Shown here: in pieces, positions 37,701-44,146 of the stretch
Position numbering within the stretch: the first letter of the stretch is position 1
Layout of the letters: the number at the start of each line of letters is the position of its first letter
Assembly: GCA_024399535.1 (NCBI GenBank)
Contig: JAKSNU010000007.1
Coordinates: 1-44,146, forward strand
Direction of reading: 5' to 3'
DNA length: 44,146 nucleotides
Origin: Paludibacteraceae bacterium
GTDB lineage: Bacteria > Bacteroidota > Bacteroidia > Bacteroidales > Paludibacteraceae
The notes under the pieces: model-generated
Database searches by the model: none
The model's input: only the letters and a program-made list of their open reading frames with translations
Told to the model about the DNA's origin: nothing
Made by a program: the position numbers and the translations under genes

Positions 37701-38151
37701 TGCCGTTGCTGCTATGCAGCAGGCTGACATTGCTTCGTTCGAGACTTCTGGTTTGTGCGACCTTGCTCTCCCTTCCGGTGATGTCCGTCTTGAGGCATCT
37801 GATGTCGAGATTACGACTGAGGATATGCCGGGCTGGCTCGTTGCCAACGAAGGGGTGCTGACCATTGCCCTCGACGTTACCGTCACCGACGAGCTCCGTG
37901 AAGAGGGTATAGCTCGCGAACTGGTCAATCGTGTCCAGAACATTCGTAAATCTAATGGCTTCGAGATAACCGACAAGATTGACCTCCTAATCGAGCGCAA
38001 TCCTGAAATCGACTCAGCAGTAGCTCGTTTCTCCGAATATATCGCTTCGCAGGTACTCGCTCGCTCCATCGGCTCTGTCGATACTCTCCCTGACGATGCC
38101 GTCGCTCTCGACTTCGAGGATTTCACCGTCCGAGTCTCAGTCTCTAAGTAA
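34738..38151 (+). CDS. ileS: Isoleucyl-tRNA synthetase
   Basis: A 1137-residue class I synthetase charging tRNA-Ile. ATG 34738 is preferred over an upstream in-frame start at 34699 inside the previous gene. The HIGH-type signature is PSANGMPGIHHVMARTIKD (GIHH at 56-59) and KMSKR is at 688-692. Editing-domain motifs are TTTPWTLPSNTAL (about 235-247) and GTGIVHIAPTFGADD (about 346-360). The WDTHGLPVE motif and the length (about 200 residues longer than E. coli IleS) suggest the eukaryote-like IleS2 type, a group that often resists mupirocin. It lies 22 bases after a lipoprotein gene with no obvious promoter between them, so it may be co-transcribed with the surface operon. Confidence 0.95.
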   Translation: MKKFNEYKSLDLSALNREVLAAWDSEDLFHRSVDEREGCPSFVFYEGPPSANGMPGIHHVMARTIKDTFCRYKTMCGYQVRRKAGWDTHGLPVELGVEKRLGITKEDIGSKVSVDEYNAACRSDVMKYTKEWTDLTHRMGYWVDLEHPYITYDNKYIETLWWLLKQLYNKGLLYKGYTIQPYSPAAGTGLSTHELNQPGCYRDVKDTTCTAQFRVKGALKAFPDLKGDTFILAWTTTPWTLPSNTALCVGPKIEYVVVDSFNPYTGIRANYVIGKPLLNNYFNPKGAELSMDDYRPGDKIVPYRILGECMGPDLVGTEYHQLIPWVNPGEGAFRVIPGDYVTTDDGTGIVHIAPTFGADDAFVAKKAGVPGLVMTTARGEHRPMVDFAGKFFTIDDLDPEFVRCNVDVAEYSKWAGRFVKNAFDPALTDDDETLDVSICLDLKATNRVFKIEKHVHNYPHCWRTDKPVLYYPLDSWFIRTTACRDEMMRLNETINWKPQSTGTGRFGKWLENLQDWNLSRSRYWGTPLPIWRSEDGEEKCIGSCEELMAEIDKSIKAGFMTSNPWPRFKVGDMSDANYDPSVIDLHRPYVDGIILVSDSGKPMRRELDLIDVWFDSGSMPYAQCHYPFENKEAVDSGSVFPADFISEGVDQTRGWFFTLHAIGTMVFGSVAYRNVISNGLVLDKFGEKMSKRKGNTVDPFQTIDKFGSDPLRWYMMTNSSPWENLKFDVEGVDEVRRKFFGTLYNTYSFFALYANVDGFSADAPEVEVSRRPEIDRWILSLLNSLVRDCREFYDNYEPTRAGRAIQDFVGENLSNWYVRLNRKRYWGGEMNDDKLSAYQTLYTCLLTVSHLMAPIAPFFADRLYRDLTRASESVHLASFPKVNSALIDRNLEECMQLAQQSSSMILALRRKAEKKVRQPLAKVVIPVHDRKVKEQLLYIADLVRGEVNVKELLIVDAADSEIRLVKKIKPNFKVLGKKFGKQMKEIAAAVAAMQQADIASFETSGLCDLALPSGDVRLEASDVEITTEDMPGWLVANEGVLTIALDVTVTDELREEGIARELVNRVQNIRKSNGFEITDKIDLLIERNPEIDSAVARFSEYIASQVLARSIGSVDTLPDDAVALDFEDFTVRVSVSK

Positions 38152-38156
38152 AACTA

Positions 38157-38195
38157 TTTGGGCGAAAATCAATTGGTTTTCGCCCAAATTTTTTT
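38157..38195 (+). terminator. Intrinsic terminator after ileS
   Basis: A 12-bp perfect stem (TTTGGGCGAAAA at 38157-38168, complement at 38177-38188), an 8-base loop and a 7-T run, starting 6 bases after the ileS stop. A very strong rho-independent terminator that ends the giant-protein/ileS operon. Confidence 0.92.
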
Positions 38196-38265
38196 CCCTC
38201 ACCTACACATACATTATCGTGAGATTGGTTATGTCGCACCTTCAGCGTTTATTTTGAACACCATA

Positions 38266-38380
38266 ATTTTAAGGGTATTAGCGAGGACTGGAATTTGCAT
38301 TTTAAGGGTATTAGCGAGGACTGGAATTTGCATTTTAAGGGTATTAGTGAGGGTCAAAATTTGCATTTTAAGGGTATTAG
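38266..38380 (+). repeat. 33-bp tandem repeat, about 3.5 copies
   Basis: Units begin at 38266, 38299, 38332 and 38365 (the last is partial, 16 bases). The first two are identical. The third keeps ATTTTAAGGGTATTAG and ATTTGC but changes the middle (TGAGGGTCAAA instead of CGAGGACTGGA). It lies between the ileS terminator and the ATPase promoter and is not part of a recognisable gene, although the 33-bp period keeps a frame open. Confidence 0.9.
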
Positions 38381-38442
38381 GATTTTGTATAATACTGATA
38401 TATAGCCAATTATTCATAATGTGTTTTTTCTTGATATTTCAC

Positions 38443-38472
38443 TTGTTATTTGAAATTAAATTTGTACCTTTG
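38443..38472 (+). promoter_or_regulatory. Promoter of the AAA ATPase gene
   Basis: TTG at 38443-38445, exactly 19 bases, then TACCTTTG at 38465-38472, matching the Bacteroidota consensus. The ATPase ATG lies 58 bases downstream. It is just past the tandem repeat. Confidence 0.7.
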
Positions 38473-38530
38473 CAAACTGAATGGTACTTGATGAAGAATG
38501 TATAATCGTAATCAGTGAACTTATCTTTAT

Positions 38531-39814
38531 ATGGTCGATGAAATTATAATAATGAGGGTCCTTTCTGAACAGGCAGAGTATATAAGGAACTTTGACTGTA
38601 GCAAACTTGTTGATAGGATGGAAGAGTCGTTGTTTGAGTTTGATACATCTCTTGCGCAAGTTGTGATTGGTGTCCGTCGTAGTGGAAAATCGACATTATG
38701 CCTAAAGGCATTGCTCGACAGGAAAATCAGATTTGCTTATGCCAATTTGGATGATGACAGATTAGCTTACATGAATGTTGGCGAATTGAATACCCTGCTT
38801 TCATGTTTGTATCAATTGTATGGCACTGATTTTCAATACATTTTTTTAGATGAAGTTCAAAATGTAGATGGATGGCATTTTTTTGTCAACCGTCTGTTGC
38901 GTATGGGTTTACATGTGTTTGTTACGGGCAGTAATGCTAAATTACTCAGTTCTGAATTTGCATCACATCTGACAGGACGTTACAACGAAATTCGTCTTTA
39001 TCCTTTCTCGTTTTCAGAGTATTGTGTTTATAACGGAATTGATTTTTCAAGTAATACTACCAAGGCTGAGGCTGACCGGAAACGTGCTTTGATTGATTAT
39101 CTTGAAATTGGTGGATTTCCCGAACTGCAGCGAATCCAGAATCGCAGGGCGTATGTCAATAGTCTCATCGAGGCTGTGGTCTTGAAGGACATTCAGCAGA
39201 GGTATAAAATCCGGAATGCGAATGCTTTGATGGATATAGTAAATTTGCTTATCGACAACAATTGCCAACCTGTAAATGTCAATGCTGTATCTGATTTGTT
39301 GGGTTTGGAAGTCAAGACTATACGTAAATATTTGTCTTATCTTAGGCAGGCATTTATTTTTGCGTTTCTCCCTCGCCATTCTTTCAAGAGTTCTATGCGT
39401 TTGCGTAATCCGAAAGCTTATATTGTCGATATTGGAATGATATCCAACAGGGCTTCTTCTCTATCTGCTGATAATTTCGGTTGGCGTCTCGAAAATGTTG
39501 TTTATATTGAACTAATGAGAAGGGCTGCGCGCGATTTCCTGGATATCTACTACTATAAACCATCGTCAAGGACGAAGGAAGTTGATTTCGTAGTTTGCGA
39601 CCGCAACCGACCTGTTCATCTTGTGCAGGTAGCATATGATATCACTTCGCCTAAGACATTCAATCGTGAGACATCAGCACTCCTTCTTGCTTCCTCTGTG
39701 TTGCAATGTGATAATCTCACACTGATAGCCCAAACCAAGTCAAGAGACGAAACTTTCAATGGGAAAACAATCCATATTCGTTCGGCATTGGATTGGCTGA
39801 TGGGGATGCAATGA
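38531..39814 (+). CDS. AAA-family ATPase with DUF4143 C-terminal domain
   Basis: A 427-residue protein. Walker A is GVRRSGKST (47-55), Walker B is YIFLDEVQN (103-111), a sensor-like VTGSNAKLL follows (131-139), and LTGRYNEIRLYPFSFSEY (148-165) is typical of the AAA_14/DUF4143 family. The C-terminal half has LEIGGFPELQ and a nuclease-like fold region (ENVVYIELMRR, KEVDFVV, then VHLVQVAYD) in which the usual E-x-K is Q-x-A. These proteins are widespread in Bacteroidota and often sporadically distributed; no specific role is established. ATG 38552 is an alternative start. It has its own promoter and shares a convergent terminator with the minus-strand genes. Confidence 0.88.
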   Translation: MVDEIIIMRVLSEQAEYIRNFDCSKLVDRMEESLFEFDTSLAQVVIGVRRSGKSTLCLKALLDRKIRFAYANLDDDRLAYMNVGELNTLLSCLYQLYGTDFQYIFLDEVQNVDGWHFFVNRLLRMGLHVFVTGSNAKLLSSEFASHLTGRYNEIRLYPFSFSEYCVYNGIDFSSNTTKAEADRKRALIDYLEIGGFPELQRIQNRRAYVNSLIEAVVLKDIQQRYKIRNANALMDIVNLLIDNNCQPVNVNAVSDLLGLEVKTIRKYLSYLRQAFIFAFLPRHSFKSSMRLRNPKAYIVDIGMISNRASSLSADNFGWRLENVVYIELMRRAARDFLDIYYYKPSSRTKEVDFVVCDRNRPVHLVQVAYDITSPKTFNRETSALLLASSVLQCDNLTLIAQTKSRDETFNGKTIHIRSALDWLMGMQ

Positions 39815-39871
39815 AGTATAATGAAAAAGAGGCTGACTCCTTGGGGTCAGCCTCTTTTTCATTATACTTCA
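39812..39871. terminator. Bidirectional terminator with a 26-bp perfect stem
   Basis: 39812-39837 is the exact reverse complement of 39846-39871, with an 8-base loop. The left arm begins with the TGA stop of the ATPase; the right arm ends with the complement of the TGA stop of the minus-strand gene. A-runs and T-runs inside the stem give a U-tract in both directions. It is a shared terminator for two convergent genes. Confidence 0.9.
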
Positions 39872-40636
39872 ATCTTTTTTCCATTTCAGAACTGCGAGCA
39901 GGGTTACGAGCAGGGCTAACGGAATCATTCCGTCGCCCAATGGAGCCTTACCTTGTCCTGGAGTACCACCTTGTTCCTGTGCTTCGCCTGTTTCACTATT
40001 TCTACCGGCACCGAACATCCTCTCGGTAATGTCATCGCTCATTTCGAGTGATTCTGCGAGCGACTCCTCGCCGAACGTAGGAATCCTCATCTCAACGAAT
40101 TCTATCATGTCCTCGATGATGGTGTTGTTGCTGCTTCCCGAAGCGTAACGGTATTCCTGCACCTGCGACGAGCCGTAGCCAATGCCGCCCCAGCTCACGT
40201 TGTTGTACTCATTGCTCCATGGTTCGCTCGAAACCACGTTGTATGCCTGAGCCTCGGTAGCGATGTCGCCGAACGAGTAGCTATAGTCGAATGTGTAATT
40301 CACCTCGACGTTCGACATTGTGTAGTCGATTACATTTTCGGTCATTTGGTTTTCGCCCTGTTTGCGTTGTTTCGCATTGCGGTTTTTCCATTGGTCTTGG
40401 TGGCCCGAGCCGTGCGAGATACCGTTCAGCTCTGTTCCCTTGTAGTTCCATGTGCTTCCGAAGTTCGGCAAAGCCGAACTCTTGTTTGTCCAGTTTGAGA
40501 CGGTGCTCCGTCTGCCCATGTTCTGGGCAGACTTGGCTCCTCCGTCAAAACTCCTGCGGCTATTTCTGATGTCAGCGTATGCCATTGTGCTGCATACCAG
40601 TGCGATTGTCAATAATAAGCAAACTTTGTATTTCAT
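39869..40636 (-). CDS. Secreted protein with Gly-Asp-Gly/transmembrane/Lys C-terminal tail
   Basis: A 255-residue protein with an N-terminal signal peptide (MKYKVCLLLTIALVCSTMAYA). The middle is low in hydrophobicity and rich in Ser, Asn, Tyr and Gly, with no domain I recognise. The C-terminus is tripartite: a Gly/Pro/Gln-rich linker (GGTPGQGKAPLGDG), a hydrophobic helix (MIPLALLVTLLAVL) and a basic end (KWKKD). This resembles sorting-tail layouts such as GlyGly-CTERM and the 'P-(I/L)-G-(D/S)-G' tails seen on Bacteroidota surface proteins; the handling enzyme is unknown to me. It lies 19 bases after a T9SS-tail protein gene and is probably its operon partner. Confidence 0.6.
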   Translation of the reverse strand: MKYKVCLLLTIALVCSTMAYADIRNSRRSFDGGAKSAQNMGRRSTVSNWTNKSSALPNFGSTWNYKGTELNGISHGSGHQDQWKNRNAKQRKQGENQMTENVIDYTMSNVEVNYTFDYSYSFGDIATEAQAYNVVSSEPWSNEYNNVSWGGIGYGSSQVQEYRYASGSSNNTIIEDMIEFVEMRIPTFGEESLAESLEMSDDITERMFGAGRNSETGEAQEQGGTPGQGKAPLGDGMIPLALLVTLLAVLKWKKD

Positions 40637-40655
40637 AATTCTTCTGTTTTATCGA

Positions 40656-43600
40656 TTAATAAACCACTTTCACTGTGCTGACCTTTTCGCCGCGTACCGT
40701 AATCATATATACACCGCGTACTGCGAAGTCGTAGTCGATTCTGTCGCCTGTAGCCTCGGTCGTGTAGATTGTCTTGCCCGTAGCGTCGGTTATCATTATC
40801 GTTGCGCCAGCCTCAACACCATTGATTGTAGCGATACCGTTGTTGACGAATATCTCGACATTGCTGTTGTCGTCAATATCCTCGCCACCGGTTATCGTCT
40901 CATTGACGGTGATGATGAGTTCCAGACGGCCGTCCGTCCTGCCTTTTTCGAGGTGGATAGTCTCCTTCTCGCCCTCGCTGAGGGTGGTGTAGGTGTTCAG
41001 TGCCTTATCGTGGAGCACGATGTTTCCGATGCCGTAGTTTGTGAGCTCTTCGCTGAGGGCTATTGTGTAGTCGCCGGTTTCAGCCACCTTCACTCCTACT
41101 GGAACCACCTTCTTGCCCTCCTCGATGTTCATCTTGTTGAACGAGAAGTTCACTCCATAGTAAGATGTGTAGATTTCGTTGTTGCTCATGTTGCCTTTGA
41201 CGAGGTCTTCGTTCTGTATGTATCCGTCCGAAGCCATTGTCTTGTTGATGATTGTCGTGCGGTCCATCATACGGTCGTTGTCGTTCAATGTGATGGTGAT
41301 ATACTCTGGCAATACTGCTGGAGCCTGCTGAGCATTCTGGTTCTCAGGGTTGCCGATAGTCATCTGTTTTTCGCCTGCTCCGTCGTCCTGCTGTACGAAC
41401 AGAGTCTGGAATGGTCTGACTTCTGCGCTGAGAACTGGGATTTCTCCTGAATAATCTAATACTGATGCAGTTTCTCCATAGTCGTATTCTATCTGACGTA
41501 CATAGTTGTTGTAGCTATACCATCCACTATATATAGTGTTGTAGTAAGGGTTACCAACGAGGTTCCATCCGCTGAATGCATTTGTGCTTTCAAAGTTTGC
41601 TCTCGTTGTCGTAATATTTACAGGCATGCTGTTAGGAGTGATTGCGCTGTAATTATAAGATGTGAATGTAGCTGTTGCATCAACTGTCACGTTGTTGTCA
41701 GCCTGCCAGCTCTCATACGACTCCATTATGAGGATTGCGTAACCCTTGTTTGCTTCGAGAGTTTGTGCATCTCCACCGAGAGCTACATATCCGCTTGTTG
41801 TACCGTCATATTGGCTTTCATTCCATGTCAGCAGAACGTATCTATGCTCAGTATCTGCATCAGATGCAGCCTCAGCCACCGAATTGCTTCTCTGGAGTAC
41901 TGTGCCGTCACCGTCAACCACCTTGATATCGCTGATGTTGCAGTTGAATGGCAGCGAGAAGTAATAGTACTCCTTGTTGTTGAGTGTCATCTCCACATTG
42001 ACCTTGGTGCCTTCGAGTGAAATTCCTTCGCTGAAATTGCTTTCAGGATATTTCCTATCAATTGCGTTAATTTCGAATGTCAGATTCTCGCAATCCGTGA
42101 GTCCGAGCGCAGATATTTCTGCATCTTTCTCAATACGAATGCTGTTCAGACGGTGGACGTTGACCGTTGCATTGTCACCAGTGAGTTCTGCCTCAAGCTC
42201 GTTGCTGCTTGTCCCTGGAATTTCATTCCAACCTGCCACAACGACAAGTTTCGCACCTGTTTGTTTCGTAAATACATGATCTTCTAATTGTTCCTCTTCT
42301 CCGTCTGGACACGAAATCTTCAATGTCTGCTCTCCGAATGGGCGCTGGACGATTTCTGCTCCATCGCAAAGGTTAACCTTGTATGCTTTCGAAGCGTAGT
42401 ATGTATTATCATTGTTGATTATCCGGTTTTCGTCGGCGAGACTGATGATTACATTTTCATCGACCGACATACCTTCCACAACAATATTTAATGGAATGTT
42501 AACGCGTATATTATTGTATTTCTCAATGCTGTTGTCGAAGGCATTTGCTGCGATAGCAATCACTTCATATTCTGTGTTGTTTTGCTCGATGTCAATGAAC
42601 TTTTCAGGTACGTTGATTACATACTTGTAGTTGAAATAGTCGGTTACACCAGGCTCTTCATCTTCATTTTCAGCATACGTAATGTCGTAATCAACAGGGG
42701 TGAGGTCGTCTTCGTTATACGTTGCATTTATGATTGTAACCGCTCCCTGATGAATACCGCTTATGGTGTATCCCACGTTTTCGAATATGATAAACTTCTT
42801 GTCAGCCTCTGTGGTTGCTGAACCCATAAGCGTCCATCCGCTTTTGCCATCATTGTCCATTCCGAGGTCGCAGACTGCTCTTGCCCATACATAGTATGTG
42901 GTGTTCACGGTGAGTCCAGTTATTGCGTGGAATCCAAGTTCAATGTCGCTGCTTGTCACGTTTTCATTTGCTTCAGTCTCTTTTGTCGGTTCGAATCCAG
43001 CTTCAGTTGTATAGTACAATTCAACCTGCCAAGCATTTGGTGTCCAGTTAACTATAATGCTTTGTTCTGGGTTCATGTCGTTCAATTTTACTTCTCCGGT
43101 TGGAGCGTCACAATTAAACCCGGCTGTTGTGAATTCAATAGTTGACCAATTGCTCTGTTGCTCATCCGGATCATTAGGACACAATGCGCGTACATATACA
43201 TAGTATTTGGTGCTTGGCGTAAGATTGTTTAATAACACCTCTATTGTTTCATTTTCGTTTTTGAGAATGTTCAGTTTCTGATCCTGCGGTACCTGACTGA
43301 AATCGATAATCTCTTCATCGTCCCATGCGAACTCGTATTCTGTTAGGAAGTCGCCATCCGAAGCATTCCATAATATTGTTGCATTTTTGTAACTTATATA
43401 ATTTGCTTTAAGTTTAGTAACCTCTGGACATGCTTTGACCTCTTTGCAGGTAGTAAATGTTACTTTTGGAAGGTAGTTGGATTGGGCATATTGGGAAAAT
43501 TGCATTCCAGTATATGGATTAGTTCCTTCGTATTCCATGTAACCAGAGCCTTCAGCATCTATGGATGTATAATAAATTTGTGTTCCGTTTGTTCCAGGAG

Positions 43601-44146
43601 TAATGGTTCTGAATTGAATCCAGAGATTGTCAGTCCCGTTATAGTCAAATGGTGTTTGGAAATCAATTGACATATTGTCTTGTGTAGCCGAAATTGTTCC
43701 GTTATAAACTACAGTAACGTTTTCTGCATCCACAAAATCATAGCTGAATGTTGTAGTACTTTCAGTTGTACCTAAACTGATTTCAAATACGGCATTGTCC
43801 CATGCATTGGCATTACTTGCATGTGGATAGAACTTCATACCATTTATTTTGCATGCGTTTAAGTTTAATTCAGTTGATGGGTATATCATCTGTGATTTAA
43901 TTGTCATATCAGCAACTTGACTATAAATTGGAATGACGTCCATGTTAGAATTCCTACTAGCTCCATTACTGCATACATCAACAACACGACTACAATCCAT
44001 ACCCAATCCCAAAGTTGTGGTTTCTGCAACAAGTTTCCATTCTGGCGCGTCATCGCCATCGCATGTTCCTCTCATATATACATAATAATGTGTATTCCTG
44101 TCGAGACCTGTGATTGTATAAGTAGTACCTTCAATCTCTACAAATC
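40656..44146 (-). CDS. Large fibronectin type III protein with T9SS-type tail (5' end outside window)
   Basis: At least 1160 residues on the minus strand. The frame stays open to the right edge, so ATG 44075 is internal and the true start is outside the window. Fibronectin III-like units are visible from the pattern L-x-P-x-T-x-Y-Y-V-(Y/W)-(V/A)-RA-x-C: GLDRNTHYYVYMRG at the edge, LTPSTKYYVYVRALC, then LTVNTTYYVWARAVC. A long middle section has YEVIAIAANAFDN and a YYFSLPFNCNISDI/GYAILIMESYE region like the beta-rich domains preceding T9SS tails. The last 80 residues (GVEAGATIMITDATGKTIYT, then VRGVYMITVRGEKVSTVKVVY-like end) fit a type A sorting domain. Surface or secreted role inferred. Confidence 0.8.
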   Translation of the reverse strand, partial: FVEIEGTTYTITGLDRNTHYYVYMRGTCDGDDAPEWKLVAETTTLGLGMDCSRVVDVCSNGASRNSNMDVIPIYSQVADMTIKSQMIYPSTELNLNACKINGMKFYPHASNANAWDNAVFEISLGTTESTTTFSYDFVDAENVTVVYNGTISATQDNMSIDFQTPFDYNGTDNLWIQFRTITPGTNGTQIYYTSIDAEGSGYMEYEGTNPYTGMQFSQYAQSNYLPKVTFTTCKEVKACPEVTKLKANYISYKNATILWNASDGDFLTEYEFAWDDEEIIDFSQVPQDQKLNILKNENETIEVLLNNLTPSTKYYVYVRALCPNDPDEQQSNWSTIEFTTAGFNCDAPTGEVKLNDMNPEQSIIVNWTPNAWQVELYYTTEAGFEPTKETEANENVTSSDIELGFHAITGLTVNTTYYVWARAVCDLGMDNDGKSGWTLMGSATTEADKKFIIFENVGYTISGIHQGAVTIINATYNEDDLTPVDYDITYAENEDEEPGVTDYFNYKYVINVPEKFIDIEQNNTEYEVIAIAANAFDNSIEKYNNIRVNIPLNIVVEGMSVDENVIISLADENRIINNDNTYYASKAYKVNLCDGAEIVQRPFGEQTLKISCPDGEEEQLEDHVFTKQTGAKLVVVAGWNEIPGTSSNELEAELTGDNATVNVHRLNSIRIEKDAEISALGLTDCENLTFEINAIDRKYPESNFSEGISLEGTKVNVEMTLNNKEYYYFSLPFNCNISDIKVVDGDGTVLQRSNSVAEAASDADTEHRYVLLTWNESQYDGTTSGYVALGGDAQTLEANKGYAILIMESYESWQADNNVTVDATATFTSYNYSAITPNSMPVNITTTRANFESTNAFSGWNLVGNPYYNTIYSGWYSYNNYVRQIEYDYGETASVLDYSGEIPVLSAEVRPFQTLFVQQDDGAGEKQMTIGNPENQNAQQAPAVLPEYITITLNDNDRMMDRTTIINKTMASDGYIQNEDLVKGNMSNNEIYTSYYGVNFSFNKMNIEEGKKVVPVGVKVAETGDYTIALSEELTNYGIGNIVLHDKALNTYTTLSEGEKETIHLEKGRTDGRLELIITVNETITGGEDIDDNSNVEIFVNNGIATINGVEAGATIMITDATGKTIYTTEATGDRIDYDFAVRGVYMITVRGEKVSTVKVVY

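Noticed and set aside
38266-38380. CRISPR array
   Set aside because: The variable middle is only about 11 bases and identical in two units, far shorter than CRISPR spacers, and no cas genes are nearby.
38158-38505. A 115-codon open frame over the tandem repeat
   Set aside because: It starts inside the ileS terminator and its repeated ILRVLARTGIC peptide is just the 33-bp repeat translated; a multiple-of-three period keeps the frame open by itself.

Overview
The window looks like a chromosomal segment of a Bacteroidales bacterium (phylum Bacteroidota). Three signs support this. Promoters match the Bacteroidota form TTTG-N19-TAnnTTTG (80-110, 640-670). The ribosomal superoperon runs rpsL-rpsG-fusA-rpsJ-rplC... 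with no tuf between fusA and rpsJ, and has map-infA-rpmJ between secY and rpsM. Large secreted proteins end in C-terminal domains like those of type IX secretion (T9SS) cargo. Family and genus cannot be decided by eye.

Region 1 (1-600): a small DUF1232 protein gene with its own promoter and a strong intrinsic terminator.

Region 2 (640-18990): a collinear str-S10-spc-alpha superoperon of 33 genes. It encodes 28 ribosomal proteins plus EF-G, SecY, methionine aminopeptidase, IF-1 and RNA polymerase alpha. It starts at one clear promoter before rpsL and ends at a terminator after rplQ. L30 and L36 are short genes that are easily missed. Three places carry well-formed RNA hairpins that may be autoregulatory sites: the rpsL 5' UTR, the fusA-rpsJ gap and the rpsN-rpsH gap. 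Three internal genes (rplW, rplE, rplF) have strong Shine-Dalgarno sequences, which is unusual for this phylum.

Region 3 (19140-38195): a tightly packed operon. It holds a 2038-residue secreted repeat protein, a predicted outer-membrane beta-barrel, a second repeat protein of 2399 residues, a PNGase F-like lipoprotein and, only 22 bp further on, isoleucyl-tRNA synthetase, followed by a perfect terminator. The two giants are paralogues: an IgGFc-binding-like N-terminal domain, 21 or 27 cysteine-bearing 'GCDS' repeats, a conserved WPSW...EQKWQDVV module and a T9SS-type tail. Most of the 361-residue length difference is explained by a higher-order ABC triad of repeats, present twice in the first and four times in the second. 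I consider this the most interesting system here: a candidate surface adhesin cassette with a dedicated barrel and a glycan-active lipoprotein.

Region 4 (38196-44146): a 33-bp tandem repeat, an AAA+/DUF4143 ATPase, and a convergent minus-strand pair. The pair is a large fibronectin-III/T9SS-tail protein that runs off the right edge, followed by a small secreted protein with a Gly-Asp-Gly/transmembrane/Lys C-terminal tail. The ATPase and the small protein converge on a 26-bp perfect stem that contains both stop codons. No tRNA, rRNA, IS element or CRISPR array was recognised. All domain assignments are by reading; no database search was run.
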